49,387 bases of DNA from Leeuwenhoekiella parthenopeia (GTDB lineage: Bacteria; Bacteroidota; Bacteroidia; Flavobacteriales; Flavobacteriaceae). How positions within the stretch are numbered: the first letter of the stretch is position 1; each line of letters begins with the position of its first letter. The stretch lies in assembly GCF_020782115.1 (NCBI RefSeq), contig NZ_JAJGMW010000030.1, forward strand, positions 1 through 49,387. The letters run 5' to 3'. The notes below the pieces were generated by a model, which ran no database searches, was not told the DNA's origin, and saw only the letters and a program-made list of their open reading frames with translations. This document shows positions 16,795 through 26,911 of the stretch, piece after piece. A program made the position numbers and the translations under genes.

Positions 16795-18471
16795 ATGAAA
16801 ATCAAATTTCAGATTCTGATTTTTAGCGGAGCTCTTGCAGCCCTCTGGTTTTTAGCTCAGCAGTTTTACTTTAGGCTAGATCTTACCGCTGATGGCCGGT
16901 ATACCCTTTCGGAAACCTCAGAGACCATTATCTCTAAAGCCAACGAACCTTTGATTGTTGATGTTTTTCTGGAAGGTAATGTCCCCGATGCCTTTAAAAA
17001 GCTACAACTCGAAACCCGTCAATTGCTTGAGGAATATGCATCAGAAAACCCCAACATCAAGTTTGCCTTCATAAACCCGGTACCAGAGGGAGCACCTGTA
17101 GAACAGATCGCTCAGGATTTCAATAACCGCGGAATGCGGCCTCAACAGGTTCAACTTCGCGATAATGGCAAAACGAGCCAGGAATTTGTTTTCCCCTGGG
17201 CAATGGCTTCATACAAAGGTAAAACGGTTCCTGTTCCGCTTTTAAAGAAAACTCTGGGTGCAGATCCCGAAACATTCATAAGCAGGTCTGTACAAAATTT
17301 AGAATATGCCTTTAGTGATGCCTTTTTTAAACTTTTAAATCCTAAAAGCAAGCGCATAGCGGTGCTGAAAGGTAATGGCGAATTGCAGGACCGGTATATT
17401 GCCGATTTGTTTAGAACGCTGCGCGAAAGTTATTTTATCGCGCCTTTTCCGCTTGACTCCGTAAATCTAAAGGCCGATACGGTAATGGCTGCCCTTCAGA
17501 AATTTGATTTGGTTGTCGTTGCAAAAGCTACCCGTGCCTTTACCGATGTCGAAAAATATGCGCTGGATCAGTACATCATAAACGGTGGAAAGTCATTGTT
17601 TTTAATCGATCAGGTGGCGATGGAGACCGATAGTCTTTACAAACGCAACGGAATGGCCCTCGCAACCGCCCGGGATTTAAATCTGAACGACTTCTTTTTC
17701 AATTATGGCTTGCGTATAAATCCGGTTCTGGTAGAAGATCTGTATGCAGCTCCTTTGGTTCTGGCCAGCGGAGAAGGCAGCGAGTCGCAATACACGCAAT
17801 TGCCCTGGTTTTATTATCCTCTGGTTACGCCGGAAGAAAATCACCCAATCAATACCAATATTGACAATCCGGTGGTTTTTGAATACGTCAATCAAATTGA
17901 TTTACTGAATAACGGACTAAAGCAGACCGTTTTGCTGAAAAGCTCCCAACTTTCAAAAATTAACGGAGTACCCTTTCCTATAACTCTGGAATCAATCACA
18001 ACAGAACCATCTCCTGAACGCTATGCCGCCGGGCCTCAAAATCTTGCTGTTTTGGTGGAAGGACAGTTTACCTCTGCCTTTAAAAACCGAATTCTTCCGG
18101 TTGAAAACAGCAGCATTCCTTTTCGCGAAAGCGCAACAAAACCAAATGCGATGCTGGTCATAGCAGACGGTGATGTCATTAAAAATGATCTGGATCAAAA
18201 CGGAAGACCTCTTGAACTGGGCTTCGATAAATTTACCTTTAAAGAGTACGGCAATAAAGAATTTTTACTGAATGCCGTGAATTATCTTTTGGACGATTCA
18301 GGTCTTATTAACATACGCAGCAAGACAATCGTCCTGCCCGCGCTTGATTCTTTAAAAACTTCAAATGAACGCTTCACGTGGCAAGCCTTGACATTAGGGC
18401 TTCCGCTGGCTATTCTCATGATTTTTGGTCTCCTCTACACCTACCTGCGCCGTCGTAAATACAAGGGCTAA
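16795..18471 (+). CDS. gldG: Gliding-motility ABC transporter substrate-binding component GldG
   Basis: A 558-residue protein with one N-terminal helix (ILIFSGALAALWFLAQQFYF), a large periplasmic part that begins LDLTADGRYTLSETSETII, and one C-terminal helix (LTLGLPLAILMIFGLLYTYL) followed by basic residues. This is the architecture of GldG. The start abuts the gldF stop without a gap. A TTTTCGCGAAAGCG repeat lies inside the gene (about 18119-18132). It is followed by a separate promoter for dnaN. Confidence 0.95.
   Translation: MKIKFQILIFSGALAALWFLAQQFYFRLDLTADGRYTLSETSETIISKANEPLIVDVFLEGNVPDAFKKLQLETRQLLEEYASENPNIKFAFINPVPEGAPVEQIAQDFNNRGMRPQQVQLRDNGKTSQEFVFPWAMASYKGKTVPVPLLKKTLGADPETFISRSVQNLEYAFSDAFFKLLNPKSKRIAVLKGNGELQDRYIADLFRTLRESYFIAPFPLDSVNLKADTVMAALQKFDLVVVAKATRAFTDVEKYALDQYIINGGKSLFLIDQVAMETDSLYKRNGMALATARDLNLNDFFFNYGLRINPVLVEDLYAAPLVLASGEGSESQYTQLPWFYYPLVTPEENHPINTNIDNPVVFEYVNQIDLLNNGLKQTVLLKSSQLSKINGVPFPITLESITTEPSPERYAAGPQNLAVLVEGQFTSAFKNRILPVENSSIPFRESATKPNAMLVIADGDVIKNDLDQNGRPLELGFDKFTFKEYGNKEFLLNAVNYLLDDSGLINIRSKTIVLPALDSLKTSNERFTWQALTLGLPLAILMIFGLLYTYLRRRKYKG
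18120..18133. repeat. Copy of the iterated palindrome inside gldG
   Basis: TTTTCGCGAAAGCGC, encoding FRESA in the gldG frame. It shares the 13-base core TTTCGCGAAAGCG with the copy at 15951-15966. Confidence 0.75.
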
Positions 18472-18483
18472 GTGTTAATAAGT

Positions 18484-18518
18484 TTGTTTCGGCAAAAAAT
18501 ACGATTAAGATATCTTTG
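18484..18518 (+). promoter_or_regulatory. Bacteroidota-type promoter for dnaN
   Basis: TTG (18484-18486) and TATCTTTG (18511-18518, a perfect TAnnTTTG box) are separated by 24 bases, at the upper end of the usual spacing. The start codon at 18701 lies about 180 bases downstream, giving a long leader. No gene is called in that leader. Confidence 0.55.
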
Positions 18519-18700
18519 TTTAGCTGAAAAATCAGCCATAAAACCTAAACAAACAGCCTTAAATGCTCGTGTTGACACCAATGTAACATCAGCTGAGGCT
18601 AAGTTTACAAAACGCCAGAAAAGGCATTTAAAGCATAATAACCAATACCGGCTTTTACAGTTAATTACTGATTTTGTAGAGTTGGTAAAATTCTAAATAA

Positions 18701-19819
18701 ATGAAATTTATTGTATCAAGTTCTTACCTGCTTAAACAGCTACAGGTTTTAGGAGGGGTCATCAATAACAGTAACACACTACCCATTCTTGACAATTTTT
18801 TATTTGAGCTCGACGAAAACGTTCTCAAAGTTTCTGCTTCTGATCTGGAGACTACCATGATTGCAAATCTTGAAGTAGAGTCTGAAGATAGCGGTAGTAT
18901 TGCCGTACCTGCACGTCTGCTTCTTGATACCTTAAAAACATTTCCTGAGCAACCGCTTACGTTTGTTGCCGGAGATACCAATACGATTGAGATCAGCTCA
19001 AATCACGGTAAATATGCTCTGGCTTATGCCAGCGGTGAAGAATTCCCCAATGCTGTAGAACTGGATGATCCCAGTAAAGTAACGATTCCTGCTGCGGTTT
19101 TAGCTACTGCGGTGAGCAATACGATTTTCGCAACCGGTAATGACGATTTAAGACCGGTAATGAGTGGGGTTTTCTTTCAGTTTAGTACCGAAGGATTGAC
19201 CTTTGTGGCGACTGATGCCCACAAATTGGTTAAATACCAAAGATCTGACGTACAGGCGTCACAAACCGCAGAGTTTATTATGCCTAAAAAGCCTCTTAAT
19301 CTCCTAAAAGGAATTCTGGCTGCCAGTGATGATGATATTACGGTTGAATACAACGATTCTAACGCAAAGTTCAGCTTTGACAACGTAGAATTGCTTTGTC
19401 GTCTTATCGACGGAAAATACCCCAATTACGAAGCGGTAATCCCGAAAGAGAATCCAAACAAACTGACTATAGATCGCAACCAGTTTTTAAACTCAGTGCG
19501 CAGGGTTTCTATTTTCTCAAACAAAACTACTCATCAGATCCGCCTGAAAATCGCAGGTGCTGAGCTTAATATTTCTGCTGAAGATATCGACTACAGCAAT
19601 AAAGCCGAAGAACGTCTTACCTGTGATTATCAGGGAGACGATATGCAAATAGGCTTTAACAGCCGCTTTTTGGTAGAAATGCTGAATAATCTAAACGCCA
19701 ACGACGTTTCCCTCGAAATGTCACTTCCTAACCGCGCCGGCATTCTTACTCCGGTTGATGGTCTTGATGAAGGCGAAGCAGTTACTATGCTGGTTATGCC
19801 GGTAATGCTTAATAATTAA
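18701..19819 (+). CDS. dnaN: DNA polymerase III beta subunit (sliding clamp)
   Basis: A 372-residue protein that forms the dimeric ring holding DNA polymerase III on the template. The N-terminus (MKFIVSSSYLLKQLQVLGGV, then NTLPILDNFLFEL) and the C-terminal tail (EAVTMLVMPVMLNN) are standard for bacterial beta clamps, and three repeated clamp domains of about 120 residues fit the length. It is not next to dnaA; gliding genes lie upstream instead. Two terminators follow. Confidence 0.97.
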   Translation: MKFIVSSSYLLKQLQVLGGVINNSNTLPILDNFLFELDENVLKVSASDLETTMIANLEVESEDSGSIAVPARLLLDTLKTFPEQPLTFVAGDTNTIEISSNHGKYALAYASGEEFPNAVELDDPSKVTIPAAVLATAVSNTIFATGNDDLRPVMSGVFFQFSTEGLTFVATDAHKLVKYQRSDVQASQTAEFIMPKKPLNLLKGILAASDDDITVEYNDSNAKFSFDNVELLCRLIDGKYPNYEAVIPKENPNKLTIDRNQFLNSVRRVSIFSNKTTHQIRLKIAGAELNISAEDIDYSNKAEERLTCDYQGDDMQIGFNSRFLVEMLNNLNANDVSLEMSLPNRAGILTPVDGLDEGEAVTMLVMPVMLNN

Positions 19820-19854
19820 AATAAGAGTAAGTAGGTACCTTTTATTATTTTCCG

Positions 19855-19890
19855 AAAACGTCTTTTTGAGCCTTCAGAAAGGCGTTTTTA
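19855..19890 (+). terminator. Terminator after dnaN
   Basis: AAAACGTCTTTTTGAG and CAGAAAGGCGTTTTT form an imperfect stem ending in a T-run, about 35 bases past the dnaN stop. Confidence 0.65.
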
Positions 19891-19896
19891 TTTATC

Positions 19897-19933
19897 AAAA
19901 AAAGGATTCCGCCGTGTGGCGGAATCCTTTTTT
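19897..19933. terminator. Bidirectional terminator between dnaN and the lipoprotein gene
   Basis: AAAGGATTCCGCC and GGCGGAATCCTTT form a perfect stem around gtgt, with an A-run before and a T-run after. It serves both convergent transcripts. Confidence 0.92.
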
Positions 19934-19952
19934 ACTGTTTCGATTTTTGATT

Positions 19953-20390
19953 TTAATTAAAAGCGTACTCTAAACCGGGACCGTCACAGGCGCTCCAGCT
20001 TCCGGTTAATTCGTTAGAACTGGTGTATCTCAGAAGCTCGATATTATCACCGGTACAATTGCCGTAAGCTTCGTTTTTAGTATCGTGTGTAAACCGCAGA
20101 TGTTTATCACTGTTGATCATCACGATTTCAAAAGTTCCGGTAGAGCGATACTCTTTATCATCGCGCTGTTGAACCTTTTCAAATTTCATGTCGTTTTTCA
20201 ACAGAAAATATTCCTGCCATTCCATCTCCTCGCCGGTAGTTTCAGAACCTCGCATCTGGCCGCTCATCGCTACGAGCTCCAATTTTACAGGTTCTGACTG
20301 GGCTTGTAAATCTGAAGATTTTTCTTCTTCATCACTACAGGAGAACAACGTGATGAATACAAATAAAATAATGGGACTTAGTCTTTTCAT
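19953..20390 (-). CDS. Putative lipoprotein of unknown function
   Basis: A 145-residue protein with a lipoprotein signal peptide: MKRLSPIILFVFITLFSCSD, with lipobox LFSC. After an acidic linker (DEEEKSSD) comes a small beta-rich domain (KLELVAMSGQMRG, EYFLLKNDMKFEKV, GTFEIVMI, HLRFTHD) ending GSWSACDGPGLEYAFN; two cysteines (NCTGD and SACDG) could form a disulfide. I do not recognise a named family. It stands alone between terminators. Confidence 0.65.
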   Translation of the reverse strand: MKRLSPIILFVFITLFSCSDEEEKSSDLQAQSEPVKLELVAMSGQMRGSETTGEEMEWQEYFLLKNDMKFEKVQQRDDKEYRSTGTFEIVMINSDKHLRFTHDTKNEAYGNCTGDNIELLRYTSSNELTGSWSACDGPGLEYAFN

Positions 20391-20451
20391 AGGTTTAATC
20401 GATTCTTTTGTCTTTTTAGATTCAATAACCGTGCGAAGGTTGCGTTAGAAA

Positions 20452-20486
20452 CAAAAAAAAAGACCGAAATAGATTCGGTCTTTTTA
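20452..20486 (-). terminator. Terminator after gltD
   Basis: AAAAGACCGAA and TTCGGTCTTTT form an 11-bp stem around a short loop, with A- and T-runs on either side. It lies about 20 bases past the gltD stop on the minus strand. Confidence 0.88.
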
Positions 20487-20505
20487 TCTGAATTTGTTTA
20501 AGTAT

Positions 20506-21972
20506 CTAAACGCGAGGCAAATCGCCATCTCCTTTGAGCGGAAGATCTGATTTCCCCATCAGGTATTTATCTACGTAATGAGCTGCCTGGCGGCCTTCGG
20601 AAATAGCCCATACGATTAAGGATTGTCCTCTGCGGGTATCTCCTGCGGCAAAAACGCCGGGTACATTAGTCATATAATCTTCAGGAGACGCTTCAATATT
20701 TGTACGCGCATCCATCTTAATACCCAACTGTTCGGCGATAGTAGGCTCGCTTCCGGTAAAACCAAGAGCTAAGAGAACCATATCTGCCTTCCATTCTTTT
20801 TCTGTTCCGGGAACTTCAGAAAGATTAGGGCGTTCTCCGGGTTTGTGTGTCCATTCTACTTCGGTAGTGACCAGACCGGTAAGGTTACCGTTTTCGTCCC
20901 CAACAAATTTTTTAGTAGAAATAGAGAAAAAGCGCTCTGCACCTTCCTTGTGCGACGAACTGGTACGCAGACGCATAGGCCAATACGGCCAGGGCTGATT
21001 TTCAGGTCGATCTGGCGTTCCTTTACTCATAATCTCAAAGTTCTTAACGCTGGTCGCCCCGTGTCTGATAGAAGTACCTATACAGTCGCTTCCGGTGTCT
21101 CCACCACCAATAACAATAACATCTTTTCCGGTGGCTTTGATTTCTTCACCTTCCCATTGCAAACCATCAACACGACGGTTGTTTTGAGGAAGAAAATCCA
21201 TCGCCTGGTAAATTCCTTTTAGATCAGAACCCGGAATAGGCAAATTACGTCTTACGGTTGCTCCTGTTGAAAGCACAACGGCATCGTACTCCAACTTTAA
21301 CTGGTCTGCAGTTACGTCTTTACCAACGTGTACACCGCATTTAAAGCTTATGCCTTCTTCTTCTAAAACAGCAAGGCGACGATCGATGACGTGCTTTTCC
21401 ATTTTAAAATCAGGTATTCCATAGCGTAATAATCCACCTGCTTTCTCATCGCGCTCATAGACGGTTACCAAATGACCGGCACGGTTAAGCTGCTGAGCAG
21501 CAGCAAGACCTGCAGGTCCTGAACCGATAACAGCGACTTTTTTACCGGTGCGCTTTTGTGGAGGATTTGCTTTAATCCAGCCGTTTTTAAAAGCCTCTTC
21601 AGCAATATTTTTTTCAATATTCTCAATACTTACAGGGTCTTCATTAATACCCAGTACGCAGGCTTCTTCACAAGGTGCAGGACACAATCTTCCCGTAAAT
21701 TCCGGAAAGTTGTTAGTCCCGTGTAAAATTTGTGAAGCTTCTTCCCAACGCTCGCGATAAACCGCGTCATTAAAATCGGGAATGAGGTTACCAAGCGGGC
21801 AACCACTGTGGCAAAATGGAATTCCACAGTCCATACAACGTGCTCCCTGTTTTTTTAATTCCGATTTATCGAGCGGGATGGTAAATTCTTCGTATTTCTG
21901 AATCCGTTCCTCAACAGGTTTGTACGGTTCATTTTTTCTTTCGTATTCTAAAAATCCGGTTGTCTTTCCCAT
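20506..21972 (-). CDS. gltD: Glutamate synthase small subunit (NADPH-GOGAT beta)
   Basis: A 488-residue flavoprotein that passes electrons from NADPH through FAD and iron-sulfur clusters to the large subunit. Cluster cysteines are at 46, 49, 54 and 58 ([14 protein letters not shown]) and at 97, 101 and 105 (CPAPCEEAC). The FAD motif [15 protein letters not shown] and the NADPH motif [13 protein letters not shown] are intact. It lies 7 bases downstream of gltB on the same strand, and a terminator follows. Confidence 0.97.
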   Translation of the reverse strand: MGKTTGFLEYERKNEPYKPVEERIQKYEEFTIPLDKSELKKQGARCMDCGIPFCHSGCPLGNLIPDFNDAVYRERWEEASQILHGTNNFPEFTGRLCPAPCEEACVLGINEDPVSIENIEKNIAEEAFKNGWIKANPPQKRTGKKVAVIGSGPAGLAAAQQLNRAGHLVTVYERDEKAGGLLRYGIPDFKMEKHVIDRRLAVLEEEGISFKCGVHVGKDVTADQLKLEYDAVVLSTGATVRRNLPIPGSDLKGIYQAMDFLPQNNRRVDGLQWEGEEIKATGKDVIVIGGGDTGSDCIGTSIRHGATSVKNFEIMSKGTPDRPENQPWPYWPMRLRTSSSHKEGAERFFSISTKKFVGDENGNLTGLVTTEVEWTHKPGERPNLSEVPGTEKEWKADMVLLALGFTGSEPTIAEQLGIKMDARTNIEASPEDYMTNVPGVFAAGDTRRGQSLIVWAISEGRQAAHYVDKYLMGKSDLPLKGDGDLPRV

Positions 21973-21979
21973 GATTCTA

Positions 21980-24900
21980 TTATTCCGTTAAATCTGTTAA
22001 TTTTTCTTCTTCTTCCAGTCGTATTAAAGCTCTGCGGTATTCTTCAGGCAGTACCTTAACAAACTTGGGCAGGTAGGTATTCCAATCTTCAAGAATACGC
22101 TGCGCTAGCGAACTTTGGGTGTAGTTGTAATGGTTTGTGATGAGTTCACGAAGCTGATTGATATCGTCTTCTTCGGTCACCGGATCCAGGTTTAAATCTT
22201 CAGCATTACACTTCGATTTAAAGGTTCCGTCCATATCCAGAACATAACCAATACCGCCACTCATACCGGCACCAAAGTTACGTCCAGTTTTACCCAGAAT
22301 TACGGCAACACCTCCGGTCATATACTCACAACCGTGATCACCTATTCCTTCTACCACGGCAACAGCACCACTGTTACGTACGCAGAAACGCTCCCCGGCT
22401 ACACCGTTAAAATAGGCTTCTCCACTGGTCGCACCATAAAGTGCCACGTTACCAATAATGATGTTTTCATTAGCCACAAAGGTTGCTTCTTCAGGAACCT
22501 TAACAATCAGGCGGGCTCCGGAAAGACCTTTACCTACATAATCGTTAGCATTACCATCTACTTTAAGAGTTAAACCACGTGTGGCAAAAGCTCCAAAACT
22601 CTGACCGGCAGAACCTCTAAAGTTTACCTTGAGGGTGTTATCGGGTAATCCCTGTTCACCGTAGATTTTTGAGATTTCGTTACTCAAAATAGCTCCTACA
22701 GCACGATCCAGGTTTGTGATATCTAAATCTAAAGTGGTTTTTTCCTTACGGAATAAAGCCGTGTGCGCCAGTTCTATAATTTCAAAATCGATGGATTTCT
22801 CCAGATGATGATTTTGGGTTTCGGTATTGTAAATTTTAACTCCTTCAGGCACCTGAATGTGATGCAGAATAGGTGATAAATCAACACCTGCTGCCTTAAA
22901 GTGCTCGATTGCTTTATTTCGATCTAATTTATGCGCCTGACCTACCATTTCATCAACGGTACGGAAACCAAGCTGAGCCATAATTTCACGCAATTCTTCA
23001 GCGATGAAATACATAAAGTTTACCACATGTTCCGGCTGACCCTTGAATTTCTTGCGCAATTCAGGATTTTGAGTGGCAATACCTACCGGGCAGGTGTTTA
23101 GGTGACACACGCGCATCATGATACAGCCCGAAGCTACCAATGGTGCGGTTGCAAAACCAAATTCTTCTGCTCCCAATAAACAAGCTACTGCCACGTCACG
23201 ACCTGTTTTAAGCTGGCCGTCGCACTCCAGACGAATGCGGCTACGCAGATCATTAAGTACCAAAGTCTGTTGCGCCTCGGCAATACCCAATTCCCAGGGT
23301 AAACCGGCGTGACGCAATGAAGTTAGCGGCGAAGCTCCTGTACCACCGTCGTATCCCGAAATCAGGATTACATCGGCCATTGCTTTAGCAACACCGGCAG
23401 CAACTGTACCTACACCAACTTCTGAAACCAGTTTCACGTTAATACGTGCTTCGCGGTTTGCAGACTTCAGGTCATAGATTAGCTGAGCTAAATCTTCAAT
23501 TGAATAAATATCGTGGTGTGGTGGTGGTGAGATCAACCCTACGTATGGTGTACTCTTACGGGTCTTGGCAATAAATTTATTAACCTTTTCACCCGGTAAC
23601 TGACCACCTTCTCCAGGTTTTGCACCCTGAGCCATTTTAATCTGAATCTCAGAAGCACTAGTCAAATAGTTACTGGTTACTCCAAATCGACCGGAAGCTA
23701 CCTGCTTGATGGCCGAGTTTTTCCAGTCACCGTTTGGACTCTTATAAAAACGCTCTGCATCTTCACCTCCTTCTCCACTGTTACTCTTACCGCCAATACG
23801 GTTCATCGCAACAGCCAGGTTTTCGTGTGCTTCCTTACTGATAGAACCGTAAGACATCGCTCCGGTTTTGAAACGTTTTACGATTTCAGTCCAGGGCTCT
23901 ACTTCTTCAATTGGAATAGGATCGTAATTTGAAAATTCAAAGAGTCCACGAATAGTCATCAATTGCTTAGACTGCTCATTTACGAGTTTTGAATATTCCT
24001 TATAGGTTTTTGGATCGTTTTGACGTACAGCTTCCTGTAGTTTTGCTATGGTTAACGGATTAAACATATGTTTTTCTCCGTTACGACGCCAGCGGTAGTC
24101 ACCCCCAATTTCCATTTCCAGATTTCCGGAAATATCCTGTCTTTTAAACGTGCGGTTGTGGCGCTTGGCTATCTCCTGCTCTACTTCATAAAGGCCTATA
24201 CCTTCAATACGGCTGGGCGTATTTGGGAAGTATTTGTTAATCAACGAAGAATTTAAACCAAGAGCTTCAAATAAACGTGATCCACGATACGAGTTAAGGG
24301 TAGAAATACCAATCTTGTTCATAACCTTGATCACTCCTTTACCTACGGCCTTGTTGTAGTTTTCAACAGCCTGCTGGAATTCGATATTTTCAAGGTTTCC
24401 GTCTGCGATTTCCTCTCTGATGATTTCATTTACCATATACGGGTTGATCGCACTGGCTCCGTAACCAAACAGCAAAGCGAAATGGTGAACTTCACGAGGC
24501 TCAGCAGACTCGATAATTATACTCATCTTAGAACGCTGCCCGCTGCGGAAAAGTCCGCTGTTCATATACGAGGTTCCCAATAGTGCGGGTATAGGTGCCA
24601 TCTTCTCATCAACACCACGGTCTGAAAGAATCAGGATCGTATGCCCCTCATCAATAGCCTGTGAAGCCTGAGCAACCATATCGTTTAAGGCATCTTCAAG
24701 TCCGTTTAAACCGCGATTTGCTTCATAAAGCATCGGGATGGTACGCACTTTAAAGTGCGGATGATCAAAATTTTTGATCTTATCTAAATCTTCTTTAGAA
24801 ATTACCGGATTTTGGATTCGGATTTTTTTACAATACTCAGGAACAATCTCCATAAGGTTTGTATCAGGACCCAAAGTGAGGCTCAAATCGGTAATTAATT

Positions 24901-26488
24901 CTTCGCGGATACCATCGAGAGGTGGGTTTGTCACCTGAGCAAACAACTGTTTGAAATAGTTGTACAGCAACTGAGGACGGTCTGAAAGTACAGCCAATGG
25001 CGTGTCTGACCCCATCGAGCCAATAGGCTCTTTACCTTTGTTTGCCATAGGCAAGATAATGGTACGTATATCTTCCTGAGTATAACCAAAGGCATTCTTG
25101 CGTAAGTCGAATATAGTATCCTCTTTTTCGATTTCCACATCACGGTATGGAATGTCTCTAAGATGTACTCTGTGTTCATCAAGCCATTTACCGTAGGTGT
25201 TTTGAGTTACGATGCGCTCCTTGATCTCTTCATCATTTACAATACGTCCCGCTTTCATGTCTACTAAAAACATCTTACCGGGCTCCAGTCTTCCGTGAAA
25301 CTCTACATTTTCGGGCTCTATTTCGAGAACTCCGGTTTCTGAAGACATAATCACGTAACCGGTTTTGGTAACCGTATAGCGTGAAGGACGCAATCCGTTT
25401 CGGTCTAAAACCGCACCGATATAATCACCATCTGTAAAAGGAATAGACGCCGGGCCATCCCAGGGTTCCATAATACAGCTGTTAAATTCATAGAAAGCTT
25501 TTTTAGCCTCGCTCATCTCTTTATGCTTTTCCCAGGCTTCCGGAACCAGCATCATCATAATCTCGGGTAATGAACGTCCAGACATCAGCAACAGCTCTAC
25601 CACCATATCCATAGAAGCAGAATCTGATTTGCCCGGGAGAATTATTGGGAATAAATCCTGAATCTCTTCACCAAACCATTTGGATTGAAGCAATTCTTCA
25701 CGGCTGCGCATACGCGAAACATTACCGCGCAGGGTGTTGATCTCCCCGTTATGACACATATATCTAAACGGCTGAGCCAAGTCCCAGGTTGGGAAGGTAT
25801 TGGTCGAAAAACGCTGGTGAACCAATGCCAGGCGTGTCGTAAGCTTAGGATCTAAAAGATCGGTATAGTAATACTTAATATCTTCAGGCATCAGAAGCCC
25901 TTTAAATATCAAGGTCTTATTAGACAAACTTGGAAGGTAAAAATAGGAACGCTCCGATAGTTTACTCTTTAATATGGTATGCTCGGTAATTTTACGGGCG
26001 GTATAGAGTTTAATCATAAACTCCTGCTCTTCCATTTTGGCATCTGGCTTACCTATAAAGATTTGCTCTATGTGCGGTTCTACGCTTGCAGCAATACTGC
26101 CCAGGTAACCGGCATCAACCGGAACTTTCCTCCAGCCTAGCAAAACAAGACCTTTAGCCTTTAGTTGCTCTTCAAATATTTTTTTACAATAGGCTCTTTG
26201 ATTTTCTTTTTTAGGCAAAAACACATTACCTACAGCATACTCCCGTGCCTCAGGGAGTTCAAAATCACATTTGTCTTTAAAAAAATCGTAAGGTATATCT
26301 ATAAGAATACCCGCACCATCTCCTGTTTTCCCATCACTACTTACTGCACCACGGTGTTCCAGTTTTTCGAGAATTTCAAGAGCCTTATGAATGATATCAT
26401 TAGACTGCTTTCCTTCAAGACTACAAATGAACCCGGCACCGCAATTTTCGTGCTCCCATTCTGGTGAATATAAACCCTGTTTTTCCAT
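21980..26488 (-). CDS. gltB: Glutamate synthase large subunit (GOGAT alpha)
   Basis: A 1502-residue enzyme that transfers the amide nitrogen of glutamine to 2-oxoglutarate, giving two glutamates. I place the start at 26488 (MEKQGLYSPEWEHENCGAGF) rather than the longer frame at 26542. It gives a 15-residue propeptide before Cys16, the N-terminal nucleophile of the class II glutaminase domain. The central and FMN-binding domains follow (GGKSNSGEGGEDAERF), then the 3Fe-4S cysteines in GCIMMRVCHLNTCPVG near residues 1120-1132, and the C-terminal glycine-rich beta-helix (GDHGCEYMTGGVAVILG). It heads the gltB-gltD operon and diverges from porin-PII-amt. Confidence 0.97.
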   Translation of the reverse strand: MEKQGLYSPEWEHENCGAGFICSLEGKQSNDIIHKALEILEKLEHRGAVSSDGKTGDGAGILIDIPYDFFKDKCDFELPEAREYAVGNVFLPKKENQRAYCKKIFEEQLKAKGLVLLGWRKVPVDAGYLGSIAASVEPHIEQIFIGKPDAKMEEQEFMIKLYTARKITEHTILKSKLSERSYFYLPSLSNKTLIFKGLLMPEDIKYYYTDLLDPKLTTRLALVHQRFSTNTFPTWDLAQPFRYMCHNGEINTLRGNVSRMRSREELLQSKWFGEEIQDLFPIILPGKSDSASMDMVVELLLMSGRSLPEIMMMLVPEAWEKHKEMSEAKKAFYEFNSCIMEPWDGPASIPFTDGDYIGAVLDRNGLRPSRYTVTKTGYVIMSSETGVLEIEPENVEFHGRLEPGKMFLVDMKAGRIVNDEEIKERIVTQNTYGKWLDEHRVHLRDIPYRDVEIEKEDTIFDLRKNAFGYTQEDIRTIILPMANKGKEPIGSMGSDTPLAVLSDRPQLLYNYFKQLFAQVTNPPLDGIREELITDLSLTLGPDTNLMEIVPEYCKKIRIQNPVISKEDLDKIKNFDHPHFKVRTIPMLYEANRGLNGLEDALNDMVAQASQAIDEGHTILILSDRGVDEKMAPIPALLGTSYMNSGLFRSGQRSKMSIIIESAEPREVHHFALLFGYGASAINPYMVNEIIREEIADGNLENIEFQQAVENYNKAVGKGVIKVMNKIGISTLNSYRGSRLFEALGLNSSLINKYFPNTPSRIEGIGLYEVEQEIAKRHNRTFKRQDISGNLEMEIGGDYRWRRNGEKHMFNPLTIAKLQEAVRQNDPKTYKEYSKLVNEQSKQLMTIRGLFEFSNYDPIPIEEVEPWTEIVKRFKTGAMSYGSISKEAHENLAVAMNRIGGKSNSGEGGEDAERFYKSPNGDWKNSAIKQVASGRFGVTSNYLTSASEIQIKMAQGAKPGEGGQLPGEKVNKFIAKTRKSTPYVGLISPPPHHDIYSIEDLAQLIYDLKSANREARINVKLVSEVGVGTVAAGVAKAMADVILISGYDGGTGASPLTSLRHAGLPWELGIAEAQQTLVLNDLRSRIRLECDGQLKTGRDVAVACLLGAEEFGFATAPLVASGCIMMRVCHLNTCPVGIATQNPELRKKFKGQPEHVVNFMYFIAEELREIMAQLGFRTVDEMVGQAHKLDRNKAIEHFKAAGVDLSPILHHIQVPEGVKIYNTETQNHHLEKSIDFEIIELAHTALFRKEKTTLDLDITNLDRAVGAILSNEISKIYGEQGLPDNTLKVNFRGSAGQSFGAFATRGLTLKVDGNANDYVGKGLSGARLIVKVPEEATFVANENIIIGNVALYGATSGEAYFNGVAGERFCVRNSGAVAVVEGIGDHGCEYMTGGVAVILGKTGRNFGAGMSGGIGYVLDMDGTFKSKCNAEDLNLDPVTEEDDINQLRELITNHYNYTQSSLAQRILEDWNTYLPKFVKVLPEEYRRALIRLEEEEKLTDLTE

Positions 26489-26836
26489 AAAATTTAAGCT
26501 CTTTTTTAACGTAAGAATGATAAAGCTATTCAATAAACTCAAATGCCAATAATTTTCAAGAATAAGATTTTTATTATTTCATTTTTAGCAAAATATTGAC
26601 TTCAAATTATAAAGAACTCAAAATAAATGGGTCCTTTTTATTGAATATGAAACGCATTTTTGGTAAAAAATGGCGTTTTCAGTAAAAAGCAGAAATTATC
26701 TTTTTCTTAAGCCAATGTTAAGATTCGACGTTTTTGGTGCTTTTTTATCCTAAAAATTACTAAAAATCAATCAAAATGGCACATTATCCATAATGGAAAT
26801 GGCAATTTTGAGTTTTCGCAATCGCTTTCGTATAAC

Positions 26837-26860
26837 ATACCCTAAAAAAATAGGGGGTAT
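26837..26860 (+). promoter_or_regulatory. Inverted repeat ATACCC-N12-GGGTAT upstream of porin-PII-amt
   Basis: ATACCC (26837-26842) and GGGTAT (26855-26860) flank an A-rich centre; TATATTTA overlapping its right end (26858-26865) is one base off a -7 box. An operator or a promoter-overlapping hairpin are both possible. Confidence 0.45.
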
Positions 26861-26890
26861 ATTTAAATAAATAGCAAAAATTAAAGGGTG

Positions 26891-26911
26891 ACCCCCAAAA
26901 TATTTGGGGGT
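26891..26911 (+). promoter_or_regulatory. Perfect inverted repeat ACCCCCAAA-ata-TTTGGGGGT before the porin start
   Basis: Two 9-base arms around a 3-base centre, ending 50 bases before the chosen ATG at 26962. In RNA it would be a stable hairpin in the leader; in DNA it could bind a dimeric regulator. Confidence 0.55.

Noticed and set aside
18472-18696. 74-codon open frame between gldG and dnaN
   Set aside because: It spans the dnaN promoter and leader, lacks a recognisable domain and has atypical composition.
20506-26488. Riboswitch or frameshift in gltBD
   Set aside because: Both reading frames are intact and full length, and I saw no aptamer-like fold upstream.
26489-26542. Upstream extension of gltB to 26542
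   Set aside because: The extra 18 residues do not fit GltB; the start at 26488 leaves the expected short propeptide before the catalytic Cys.
26500-26830. Sigma54 promoters for gltB or the porin operon
   Set aside because: TGGCAC and TGGCA occur (about 26777 and 26800, and TGGCAT on the minus strand near 26550), but none has a G-containing -12 box at the right distance.
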